11,825 nt of DNA, taken from contig CAZLEE010000140.1 of NCBI GenBank assembly GCA_964558455.1, positions 1 through 11,825 of the forward strand, in the 5' to 3' direction. The notes under the pieces were generated by a model that was given only the letters and a program-made list of their open reading frames with translations, had not been told where the DNA came from and ran no database searches. This DNA comes from DASRLE01 sp964558455 (GTDB lineage: Bacteria > Verrucomicrobiota > Verrucomicrobiia > Limisphaerales > Palsa-1400). The position numbers and the translations under genes are program-made. Positions 6,802 through 11,790 of this stretch are shown here, in pieces (positions within the stretch are counted from its first letter, which is position 1; each line of letters opens with the position of its first letter).

Positions 6802-7517
6802 CAGCTTTTGAGTCCCAAGATTTCGTCCACCTTGGCCACGATGGCCTTGCGCTCGTCGTCGGAGAGCTGGCTGCCAGGCTCGCGCAATTTCTTCACTTCG
6901 TCCGAAGCGGCTTTGACTTTGGATTCCAGCAAGGCGATGCGGCGATCGCTCTGAGCGATCTGCTGTTGTTTGAGTTGCTGGTCCTTTTCCTTCTGGCGCT
7001 TTTTTTCCGCCTGCGTATTGGATTCGCGGTCCATTTGCTCTTTGGTCAAGAGCCGGTCGAGAGGCTTGAGCATCGCCGCCATCGGGACGCCAGATAGGTT
7101 CTCTGTAACCATTTCCTCCTGCAGGACGGTGACAAAGCCATCGAGGACCTTGGATTGTTGCGCGCCCGGGAGTTGCTTGCACTTTTCGCCAACCCGCTCG
7201 ATGAATTGGGACATCCGGCCGACGCTGTTGAGTGTCGATTCGGTTCTGATCCGGGTCGCGATCTTGCTCAAGAGGCCGGCGCTGGGCTGCTGGCCGGCCC
7301 GCGCTGTCCCAGACGGCCAGGGCGGGCAGTCGATGATTTTCTCCTCGTCCGTTTTGCCCGGCGTAAAGAGCACAGAGTAAAAATGCTCCAAGTGTTCCAA
7401 GGAGGAACCGGCCAGGGCATGTTCGTAGGAACCGGTCTTTTGATCTTCCCACGTTTCCCATTCCGCGCCGTATTGGCTGAGGATCTCTTTCAGGCGGGCG
7501 ATGTCGAATTTCTCCAT
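6801..7517 (-). CDS. Probable terminase small subunit (Mu gp27/DUF3486-like)
   Basis: This 238-residue protein lies directly upstream of the large terminase, the place of Mu gp27. The middle section 'RIRTESTLNSVGRMSQFIERVGEKCKQLP...LDGFVTVLQEEM' (89-136) loosely follows the DUF3486 pattern. Residues about 155-215 ('EKKRQKEKDQQLKQQQIAQSDRRIALLESKVKAASDEVKKL') form a strong coiled coil. The protein is somewhat longer than the roughly 180-190 residues I recall for DUF3486 members, because of an extra N-terminal stretch (1-80) that I do not recognise. It would bind phage DNA ends and recruit the motor. The start codon directly abuts the stop of the previous gene. The call is based mainly on position and coiled coil, so it is moderate. 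Confidence 0.6.
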   Translation of the reverse strand: MEKFDIARLKEILSQYGAEWETWEDQKTGSYEHALAGSSLEHLEHFYSVLFTPGKTDEEKIIDCPPWPSGTARAGQQPSAGLLSKIATRIRTESTLNSVGRMSQFIERVGEKCKQLPGAQQSKVLDGFVTVLQEEMVTENLSGVPMAAMLKPLDRLLTKEQMDRESNTQAEKKRQKEKDQQLKQQQIAQSDRRIALLESKVKAASDEVKKLREPGSQLSDDERKAIVAKVDEILGLKS

Positions 7518-7784
7518 TCAGATGCCCCTCCCTTCCAAATCGTCGATGCCAGCGGCCGTGATGCGCCAGAGCTTGATGGCCACGCTGTGGCTCTTGGGCA
7601 CATCGGCCAGAAAACCCTTGTCAACAAAGTATTGGATGTCCTCTTCCAGATCGGCGTTTTCAAAATCCTTGAACCCGCAGGACCGGACGATAACTGCCAG
7701 CGTGGCGAGGTTCATGCCGCCCCGCATTTGCCGGAAAGACCGGAGGATGGTGTCGCGGAAGAGTTCGCGTTGTTCAGCTTTCAT
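7518..7784 (-). CDS. Small winged-helix phage protein (Mu gp26 position)
   Basis: This 88-residue protein has the look of a compact winged helix: 'RDTILRSFRQ' (helix 1), 'NLATLAVIVRSCGFKDFENADLEEDIQYFVDKGFLADV' (helix-turn-helix), then 'KLWRITAAGIDDLEG' as the wing and closing helix. Proteins of this build (the VpaChn25_0724-type family, as I recall it) sit between the gp25-like membrane protein and the small terminase in Mu-like phages, exactly as here. The role is not established. Structural or packaging accessory and DNA binding are both possible. It overlaps the preceding gene by 11 bases and abuts the next. Confidence 0.65.
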   Translation of the reverse strand: MKAEQRELFRDTILRSFRQMRGGMNLATLAVIVRSCGFKDFENADLEEDIQYFVDKGFLADVPKSHSVAIKLWRITAAGIDDLEGRGI

Positions 7785-8184
7785 TGGATTTTTCGATGAG
7801 GCGATCGAGCTTGGCGTCCATCATGATGGAGCGTTGGTTGGCCAGGTCGGAGGCGGTCTTGAGAGCAGCCACTTCTTTGCCGATGGTTTCTATTTCCCGG
7901 TGCATGAGGCGGCGGCTTTCCTTGTTTTCGGTTTCGGCCCGGTCGATGCGGGCGTTGACGCGGGCTTCCACGCCGCGTTCGATGCCGCCCAGCCGCGAAT
8001 GAATGGCGTTGTGGTCGATCACATCCTGTTCGACGTGTCTCTCAAACTCCTTTTTATCGACGGGCGTCCCGCTGAAAGTGACTTCGGTCTGGCTTTTGCG
8101 GAACATCATGATCCAGGCCAGGCATGTGGTGATGATGACGCAGATGCCGCTGACCACGATGGAGCAAATTTGGAGGGTGTTCAT
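7774..8184 (-). CDS. Membrane-anchored coiled-coil protein (Mu gp25/DUF2730-like)
   Basis: This 136-residue protein has one N-terminal membrane segment (about 4-28, 'LQICSIVVSGICVIITTCLAWIMMF'). A long, charged, heptad-like helix runs from about 50 to 130 ('RHVEQDVIDHNAIHSRLGGIERGVEARVNARIDRAETENKESRRL...'). The architecture and its place between lysis and terminase genes match the DUF2730 proteins of Mu-like phages. A spanin-like (Rz) role is an alternative, since Rz proteins have the same layout. I chose the ATG at 8184 because it overlaps the lipase stop as ATGA. A frame to 8430 is open but is a shadow of the lipase. Confidence 0.65.
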   Translation of the reverse strand: MNTLQICSIVVSGICVIITTCLAWIMMFRKSQTEVTFSGTPVDKKEFERHVEQDVIDHNAIHSRLGGIERGVEARVNARIDRAETENKESRRLMHREIETIGKEVAALKTASDLANQRSIMMDAKLDRLIEKSNES

Positions 8185-9053
8185 GGTTTTGTATTGAACG
8201 GGAACGGATCGGGAAAAGGTAAAGCCACCCGTCCGGAGGCCGGCTGGGACAGGCCGGATGCCTGTGCCTCCGGTGTAAATAGGGCCTGATACCGACTGAC
8301 GTGGTGATCGGCCAGCCATTGCTCGATTTGCAGCGGGCCGCGTCGCCAGACGGACAGGGCGGTGGCCAGGTCGGCCAGGGCGTATTGGGAGAAGGGACGG
8401 TCCACTTGGCAGGGTTGCGCGCCCGCGCAACCGGCTCCGTAAAATGCTTCGTGGCCGCAGTGTTGGTAGCGGCCTAGAAGCCAGGGGACGTGGGGCACGA
8501 TGTCGAGATTGTGGATGACTCGGAAGGTGCGGCCGCGTAAACCACCGTCGAGATCGTGGTGGTAAGCATCACGCCAGGATGCGTTGGCCGCGCGCGGCTG
8601 GCCAAAGGTGTAAACGCCGGCAATGTTGGCATCGGGAGGCAGCGCGAAATTAGCGGCGGCGATCATGGCCAGCGCGCCGCCTAAAGAATGGCCGGTGAAC
8701 CAAACGCGCTTTTTGTGATCGACCATCGCGCTGACTTGTTTACGCACGGAACACCAGGCGTTCCAGAATCCGGCGTGGACGCGCCCGAAATCTGTCTTGA
8801 CCATGCGGGCGTCCAAATCGGTCAGCCAATTGCGCAGGTCTTGTGTGCCGCGAAAGGCGATGACGAGGTCGGTTTCCGATGAATAAATCACCGCCAGCGT
8901 GTCGGTGGCTTGGTTTTCGATTATTTGACAGGGCTGCGCTCCCGCGCTACCGGCTCCGCTGGAGCGTCGCCCTACCACATATGCGGCTGCCGCGAACTTT
9001 ACCAGCGCGGCGGCGTTTTCTGGATCGTAAATATGTGTCCGGGGCGGATTCAT
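8181..9053 (-). CDS. Class 3 lipase-like hydrolase in the phage lysis slot
   Basis: This 290-residue alpha/beta hydrolase is of the Lipase_3 (PF01764) type. Visible elements are 'VIAFRGTQDLRNWLTDL' (64-80, oxyanion region), the nucleophile elbow 'GHSLGG' (121-126, Ser123), 'YTFGQPRAAN' (148-157), the catalytic acid in 'NLDIVPHVP' (182-190, Asp184), and 'DHHVSRY' (249-255, His250 likely). There is no signal peptide, so export would need a holin. A small one-span membrane protein is encoded immediately upstream with ATGA overlap. Phages of the Mu type carry a lysozyme here, so the enzyme may serve lysis. Three parts (about 27-45, 206-217, 262-275) are encoded by palindromic repeat DNA and lie outside the catalytic motifs. 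I chose the ATG at 9053 because of the overlap and because the upstream open frame is a shadow. Confidence 0.85.
   Translation of the reverse strand: MNPPRTHIYDPENAAALVKFAAAAYVVGRRSSGAGSAGAQPCQIIENQATDTLAVIYSSETDLVIAFRGTQDLRNWLTDLDARMVKTDFGRVHAGFWNAWCSVRKQVSAMVDHKKRVWFTGHSLGGALAMIAAANFALPPDANIAGVYTFGQPRAANASWRDAYHHDLDGGLRGRTFRVIHNLDIVPHVPWLLGRYQHCGHEAFYGAGCAGAQPCQVDRPFSQYALADLATALSVWRRGPLQIEQWLADHHVSRYQALFTPEAQASGLSQPASGRVALPFPDPFPFNTKP
8233..8273. repeat. Imperfect palindromic repeat inside lipase 3' end
   Basis: CCGGAGG (8233-8239) pairs with CCTCCGG (8267-8273), and inside it GGGACAGGC (8246-8254) pairs with GCCTGTGCC (8260-8268) apart from one mismatch. The element encodes lipase residues of roughly 262-275 ('AQASGLSQPASG') in frame. 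It looks like a dispersed palindromic unit of REP-like type rather than ordinary coding sequence. Confidence 0.55.
8406..8439. repeat. 34-bp palindromic repeat, copy A, inside lipase
   Basis: It contains a perfect palindrome, GGTTGCGC-gccc-GCGCAACC, and matches copy B (8925-8958) at 30 of 34 positions in the same orientation. It encodes 'GAGCAGAQPCQ' (lipase 206-216). Copy B encodes 'GAGSAGAQPCQ' (33-43). Confidence 0.7.
8925..8976. repeat. Palindromic repeat, copy B plus GTAGGGCGA motif, inside lipase
   Basis: The first 34 bases match copy A at 30 of 34 positions. They are followed by GCTCC-gct-GGAGC and, read on the minus strand, GGTAGGGCGA. The last motif also forms the ends of the 10272-10392 element. 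The DNA encodes lipase residues about 27-44 in frame. This suggests a composite of two mobile palindromic units domesticated near the lipase N-terminus. Confidence 0.6.
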
Positions 9054-9184
9054 TTGGGGTGCAGCCAGAGGCGGATTAAAAGGATGAACAGCAGGAGGAC
9101 GATCCACGTCAGGCGGTTGACGATGCGCTTGCCGACGCTCCAGACGGCGACTGTCAATTCTTTTAATTGGTCTGGAGTGGTCAT
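9050..9184 (-). CDS. Small one-span membrane protein, holin candidate
   Basis: This 44-residue protein has a short amphipathic N-terminus ('MTTPDQLKELTVAVWSVGKRIVNR') followed by a single membrane segment ('LTWIVLLLFILLIRLWL', 25-41) and a short basic end. It sits directly upstream of, and overlaps by ATGA, a lipase that has no signal peptide. This is the usual holin-endolysin arrangement. AAAGGAAA precedes the ATG. Holin function is inference from position and topology, since tiny membrane proteins carry no diagnostic motif. Confidence 0.6.
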   Translation of the reverse strand: MTTPDQLKELTVAVWSVGKRIVNRLTWIVLLLFILLIRLWLHPK

Positions 9185-9198
9185 GGTGATTTTCCTTT

Positions 9199-9630
9199 CT
9201 ATTTGACTGCCGCTTTTGCGGCCGCGCCGATGATGTTGCCAGCGGCCGTGCCTCCAGCGCCGATGATGGCGGCCGTGTTGGTGTCCACCGTGATGGTGAC
9301 TGAGCTGGCGCTGAAATATGAGCATCCGCCCAGGGCGGCTTGATTGGTGTGCCAGGTGTTGATGTTTTGCATGGTCGGATCCACGAAGAGATACCAGCCG
9401 TGGCTGAATGCTTTATCGCGCCATTCTTCCACGGCAATCAAACCATCTGGCCGGCCTTCATAACGGTGGATGGTGTGAGAGACGACCGGACCACTAGGGG
9501 GAATGGCGCAACCGGTTAAGAGGAAAAAACCGCAAAGGAAGACAAGGAACGCAAAGACCAGAGCGATGCGATGATGTGCGTTGTGGTGTGTCATCCTCTT
9601 CTTTGGGTTCCTTGTCTTCCTCCGCGGCAT
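9199..9630 (-). CDS. Predicted lipoprotein in lysis region
   Basis: This 143-residue protein has a basic, His-rich N-terminus, a hydrophobic stretch ('IALVFAFLVFLCGFF') and a clean lipobox LLTGC (Cys41), so it should be lipidated and anchored in the outer or inner membrane. The mature part has 'YEGRPDGLIAVEEWRDKAFSHGWYLFVDP', and the end 'AAIIGAGGTAAGNIIGAAAKAAVK' is a glycine-zipper-like, membrane-interacting sequence. I do not recognise the family. An outer-membrane spanin-like role in lysis is possible from position. The ATG at 9630 follows an unusually strong ribosome-binding site. An alternative start is Met13 (9594). A 20-base inverted repeat lies inside the first codons of its mRNA. 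Confidence 0.65.
   Translation of the reverse strand: MPRRKTRNPKKRMTHHNAHHRIALVFAFLVFLCGFFLLTGCAIPPSGPVVSHTIHRYEGRPDGLIAVEEWRDKAFSHGWYLFVDPTMQNINTWHTNQAALGGCSYFSASSVTITVDTNTAAIIGAGGTAAGNIIGAAAKAAVK
9537..9620. repeat. 20-base inverted repeat within the signal-peptide coding region
   Basis: GGAAGACAAGGAACGCAAAG (9537-9556) and the reverse complement at 9601-9620 match at 19 of 20 positions, separated by 44 bases. In the lipoprotein mRNA this would be a strong stem starting 10 bases after the start codon. It could slow initiation or early elongation. The sequence does not resemble the other repeats in this window. Confidence 0.75.
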
Positions 9631-9636
9631 AGATGG

Positions 9637-9649
9637 GATCACCTCCTTT
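9637..9649 (-). promoter_or_regulatory. Near-perfect Shine-Dalgarno sequence
   Basis: AAAGGAGGTGATC matches the 3' end complement of 16S rRNA across essentially its whole length, much longer than the AAAGGAAA-type sites of the neighbouring genes. It precedes the lipoprotein ATG at 9630. An alternative GTG start (9642) lies within it and is unlikely for that reason. Confidence 0.75.
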
Positions 9650-9651
9650 CG

Positions 9652-9741
9652 TTAATGACCGGCCAGGCCGGTGGCGAAGCCGGCGTTGACCGCTTTGGCC
9701 AGGGCGATGCCCGCGATACATTTGCCAATGGTTGGGTGCAT
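9652..9741 (-). CDS. Possible 29-residue small hydrophobic protein
   Basis: This frame encodes MHPTIGKCIAGIALAKAVNA followed by GFATGLAGH. It starts 9 bases after the TAA of the preceding lipoprotein and is in the same frame as it, so it could also be a stop-codon readthrough extension. No Shine-Dalgarno sequence is visible. It ends just before the very strong ribosome-binding site of the next gene. Its Ala/Gly-rich hydrophobic character fits a short membrane-active peptide, but the coding status is uncertain. Confidence 0.3.
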   Translation of the reverse strand: MHPTIGKCIAGIALAKAVNAGFATGLAGH

Positions 9742-9750
9742 CGCGGGGAA

Positions 9751-10026
9751 TTACTTGTTCGTGCCGTGGACGAGGGCGCTGATGGCCTGGGCGTCGGCGA
9801 TGGCGGCCGGGGCGTTGGCGACGATGTTGGAGACGGCGGCGTCAATCTGCGCGACAGTGGCCTGATCAAGGCCCTGGGTCGTGGTGACGACGTTGGTGGT
9901 GGCCGCGTTCGTTCCGCTGGGCGGCGTGACGGTTTCGGTGGTAGTTGTGCAACCGGAGGTCAAAAGATAGCAGGCGGCGCCAAAGCTGGCGCCAAGTAGG
10001 ACCAGCGATTTTTTTGCATTTTTCAT
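9751..10026 (-). CDS. Small predicted lipoprotein, first gene of late operon
   Basis: This 91-residue protein has a basic N-terminus (MKNAKK), a hydrophobic stretch and a lipobox-like LLTSGC (Cys26; Thr at -3 makes it slightly imperfect), followed by Thr-rich linker and 'LDQATVAQIDAAVSNIVANAPAAIADAQAISALVHG', which is probably helical. I recognise no family. It is the first gene after the promoter-bearing spacer and leads the lysis-packaging operon. I chose the ATG at 10026 because the signal sequence begins there. The frame is open to 10155 but that part looks non-coding. Confidence 0.65.
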   Translation of the reverse strand: MKNAKKSLVLLGASFGAACYLLTSGCTTTTETVTPPSGTNAATTNVVTTTQGLDQATVAQIDAAVSNIVANAPAAIADAQAISALVHGTNK

Positions 10027-10065
10027 TTTGTTCTTTTCGGTGTTCGTGTTTTTCACGTTGACGCG

Positions 10066-10093
10066 ATTAGAACACGGTTTTGAAATTTGATAA
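10066..10093 (-). promoter_or_regulatory. Possible promoter for the late operon
   Basis: On the minus strand TTATCA (-35-like, 4 of 6) and TCTAAT (-10-like, 5 of 6) are 16 bases apart and would start transcription about 30 bases before the first lipoprotein gene. A perfect TTGACA at 10155-10150 lacks a good -10 partner. Phage late promoters often need activators and may not look like this, so confidence is low. Confidence 0.25.
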
Positions 10094-10170
10094 GACCTAC
10101 GGCGGAGGTAAAATGAAGGGGCGGGGAAAAACAGAAACCGGGCGGCTCCTGTCAACTATTTAAACAGCAA

Positions 10171-10201
10171 CGCCGGAGGGGAACTTGTTCCTCCTCCGGC
10201 G
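10171..10201 (-). terminator. Strong GC-rich hairpin, likely terminator for the regulator unit
   Basis: CGCCGGAGG/CCTCCGGCG and GGAAC/GTTCC form a near-continuous stem of 14 pairs with one bulged A and a tiny loop. On the minus strand TTGCTGTTTAAAT follows, which is T-rich but not a clean run. It lies after the minus-strand XRE/zinc-ribbon unit and before the late operon, so it would insulate the two. Confidence 0.5.
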
Positions 10202-10217
10202 CACTGTGGGACTTTAG

Positions 10218-10241
10218 CTTGACGCGGGACCTCGCGTCAAG
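10218..10241. repeat. Perfect 9-bp hairpin in spacer
   Basis: CTTGACGCG and CGCGTCAAG pair perfectly around a 6-base loop. An outer AGCTT/AAGCT pairing extends it. There is no T-run on the exit side in either direction, so it may be an additional structural or binding element rather than a terminator. Confidence 0.5.
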
Positions 10242-10271
10242 AAAAAAGCTGAAACGCGGATTCTGTCTTTC

Positions 10272-10392
10272 CCGGTAGGGCGAGACAGCCCGCAAAGCGG
10301 GCCAGCCTTCTGCCGTTTCGGAAGTTCCATCTCCGTCGAGCCCTGACTCGATTTCAATCGGATTGGGGTTCGACAGAGTCTCACCCTACCGG
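10272..10392. repeat. 121-bp inverted-repeat element (MITE/REP-like)
   Basis: The ends CCGGTAGGGCGAGAC (10272-10286) and GTCTCACCCTACCGG (10378-10392) are inverted repeats with one mismatch. Inside are GCCCGC-aaa-GCGGGC, a TCGAG/CTCGA hairpin, and a pairing of CTCCGTCGAGCCC with GGGGTTCGACAGAG. It encodes nothing recognisable. The ends share GGTAGGGCGA with the repeat in the lipase N-terminus. I recall GTAGGGCGAGAC/GTCGAGCC-type repeats as common in Verrucomicrobiota, but cannot confirm that here. The element begins one base after the stop codon of the start-less open frame. Confidence 0.75.
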
Positions 10393-10393
10393 A

Positions 10394-10579
10394 TCATTTG
10401 CTGGCCTTTGGCGGCGGCGGCGGCGGCTTGGTGGGGAATGGGCCTTTCCACCAGCGGCGTTTTTCCTTGAGACCGAGCGAATCAAACGGCTCCCATTTAT
10501 ACCAGTCACTGTTTGTGATTATGAAATTTGTGTGGTTTTGCCGAGCGATGTTGATGGGTGGTTGAATTTCATTTCCCGG
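10394..10579 (-). pseudogene. Start-less open frame with coding character (61 codons)
   Basis: From a TAG at 10580 to the stop at 10394 the frame reads '...INIARQNHTNFIITNSDWYK' and on through 'WEPFDSLGLKEKRRWWKGPFP', ending with six prolines and 'KASK'. Aromatic and charged composition looks like real protein, but there is no ATG, GTG or TTG to begin it. It overlaps the last codons of the zinc-ribbon gene in the +1 frame. It could be the remnant C-terminus of a decayed gene, or a +1 frameshift extension of the zinc-ribbon protein. I do not recognise the family. Confidence 0.4.
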
Positions 10580-11150
10580 CTAAACGCTGCATCTCTTTCA
10601 TTTCCCGGTCCCACATTGCGCCATCATCCACGTAGCCAACGCAATGGTGATTATAAACCAAAAAAGTAAATATCAAGTTTGTTCGTTCCATGCCGCCGTT
10701 TTTGTTGATAAAATCTATGGTGGCATTGCCAGCCCAGTTGGTTTTGATATCTGGTTCGATATCAATGTAGTGGTCTATAGTGCGGCTGTATCCGAGATAA
10801 TTAGAGCAACCTTTTAGCAACACAGCTTCGGCTTCCTTTTCCAATCGCCAGACGGCCTGCGTGGAGGTCTCAAACTTTTCCGGGTGAAGCGCTCGGTCAT
10901 CGGCTTCAAATTGCTTCTTTGTTAAACTGACTTCGTGTTGAGCAAGCACAATCAACACAGTCGCGACAATAATGACGAGCAGAAAAGTGGCTCCAAAGGC
11001 AGTTAAAAGCGTCCTAAAAACCCGGCTGCTGCGCGGCGGCGCCAGAAAGGCTTTTCCGCAGGCGGGACAGTCCAGGTCTTTGCCGGAATATTCGCGTGGC
11101 GCTTCAATGTGCTGATTGCAGTGCGGACAACTAATTTTGATCGTTTTCAT
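10569..11150 (-). CDS. Zinc-ribbon, single-span membrane protein
   Basis: This 193-residue protein has an N-terminal zinc ribbon with Cys8, Cys11, Cys28 and Cys31 ('CPHC...CPAC'), a linker, and a membrane segment (about 48-70, 'TLLTAFGATFLLVIIVATVLIVLA'). An extracytoplasmic domain (75-193) contains 'VWRLEKEAEAVLLKGCSNYLGYSRTIDHYIDIEPDIKTNWAGNATIDFINKNGGMERTNLIFTFLVYN'. That outer domain is not assigned. The ribbon would face the cytoplasm. It starts inside the stop of the XRE gene (ATGA overlap), so the pair is co-translated. A lysogenic-conversion, superinfection or signalling role is conceivable but unproven. Confidence 0.7.
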   Translation of the reverse strand: MKTIKISCPHCNQHIEAPREYSGKDLDCPACGKAFLAPPRSSRVFRTLLTAFGATFLLVIIVATVLIVLAQHEVSLTKKQFEADDRALHPEKFETSTQAVWRLEKEAEAVLLKGCSNYLGYSRTIDHYIDIEPDIKTNWAGNATIDFINKNGGMERTNLIFTFLVYNHHCVGYVDDGAMWDREMKEMQRLAGK

Positions 11151-11545
11151 TTTGGTTCCTTTCCTGCGGATAGTTCTTTTAAGGTTCCCCAGAGCGACAA
11201 AATATAAGCTGTTCTGGCTTCACCCTGCGTGCCAGGCAGGTGGCTGGCAAGATCAATCAACATTTTTTCCAGGTGGGTTAGGCGGATTTGCTCGGCTGTT
11301 AAATCAGTTCTGACCGTGTTTTGGGGTGAACCATTGGGTAAAAGCTGAGGGGGCTGTTTGAGAATTTGGTCCCGTGAAACATTCAAAGCTTTGCAAAGTT
11401 TTTCGAGAACTTCGTTGGTAAATTTTCCGTTGCCTCCCTCCAGTGTACTCAGATGGCTGGGGCTGATTTCCGCATGGGAAGCAAGGTCTTTTGCCCGCTT
11501 AAACCCAGCGGCTTCGCGAATAATTTTCAAGCTATTGAGTGGCAT
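11147..11545 (-). CDS. XRE-family (Cro/CI-type) transcriptional regulator
   Basis: This 132-residue protein has an N-terminal helix-turn-helix: 'LKIIREAAGFKRAKDLASHAEISPSHLSTLEGGNGKFTNEVLEKLCKALNVSRDQIL' (6-62). This is the classic HTH_3 layout, with recognition helix around 'SPSHLSTLEGG'. The C-terminal half ('LTAEQIRLTHLEKMLIDLASHLPG...TAYILSLWGTLKEL') is helical and may dimerise. There is no LexA/CI-type autoprotease domain. It diverges from a second small HTH gene across a palindromic operator, the arrangement of a phage repressor. It likely binds the 11576-11598 palindrome and represses both directions. Only a weak ribosome-binding sequence (TTAGGG) precedes the ATG. Confidence 0.8.
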   Translation of the reverse strand: MPLNSLKIIREAAGFKRAKDLASHAEISPSHLSTLEGGNGKFTNEVLEKLCKALNVSRDQILKQPPQLLPNGSPQNTVRTDLTAEQIRLTHLEKMLIDLASHLPGTQGEARTAYILSLWGTLKELSAGKEPK

Positions 11546-11575
11546 CCCTAAAATATTTTCAGATTTTTGTTGCGT

Positions 11576-11598
11576 AAATTCGCAAACTTTGCGAATTT
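11576..11598. promoter_or_regulatory. Perfect 23-bp palindromic operator between divergent regulators
   Basis: AAATTCGCAAA, one central C, and TTTGCGAATTT form a perfect palindrome with 11-base arms. Outer arms GTTGCG and CGTAAC are related as well. It lies in the 74-base gap between the XRE repressor start (11545) and the divergent HTH gene (11620), where the promoters of both must sit. It is the obvious binding site for one or both regulators. Confidence 0.8.
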
Positions 11599-11619
11599 GT
11601 TTTCGTAACGCGGCACAAT

Positions 11620-11790
11620 ATGACAGAAGTACGAAAAAACGTCAAGAAGAGAATCAAGGGCATAACCAAGGATGCTGAGGCCCTGGGTTGCTCGCGATAT
11701 CATCTGTGGAAGGTTCTGACCGGCCGGCGGAACAGCCGAAGCCTTACCACCCGATACAACGAACTGAATAGAAAAGGGGTCAACCCATAG
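11620..11790 (+). CDS. Small helix-turn-helix protein, Ner/Cro-like position
   Basis: This 56-residue basic protein is MTEVRKNVKKRIKGITKDAE, then 'ALGCSRYHLWKVLTGRRNSRSLTTRYNEL' and a short tail. The segment 'TKDAEALGCSRYHLWKVLTGRRNSRSL' reads as a helix-turn-helix with a clear recognition helix ('RYHLWKVLTG'). It diverges from the XRE repressor and would be the first rightward, early gene, the place Mu gives to Ner. The ATG has no clear Shine-Dalgarno sequence (CGGCACAAT), so it may be leaderless or weakly translated. The next rightward gene would begin beyond the window. The remaining 35 bases hold nothing I can assign. Confidence 0.65.
   Translation: MTEVRKNVKKRIKGITKDAEALGCSRYHLWKVLTGRRNSRSLTTRYNELNRKGVNP

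Noticed and set aside
6802..7461. N-terminal extension of the large terminase frame.
   Set aside because: The extension lies entirely over the small-terminase gene in another frame and lacks family similarity. The TGATG overlap fixes the start at 6801.
9639..9869. Pro/Ser-rich frame on the minus strand (76 codons).
   Set aside because: It is a shadow over the end of the first lipoprotein and the strong ribosome-binding site, and is low in complexity.
10412..10430. GGC triplet run as a microsatellite of interest.
   Set aside because: It simply encodes the proline tract of the start-less frame on the other strand.
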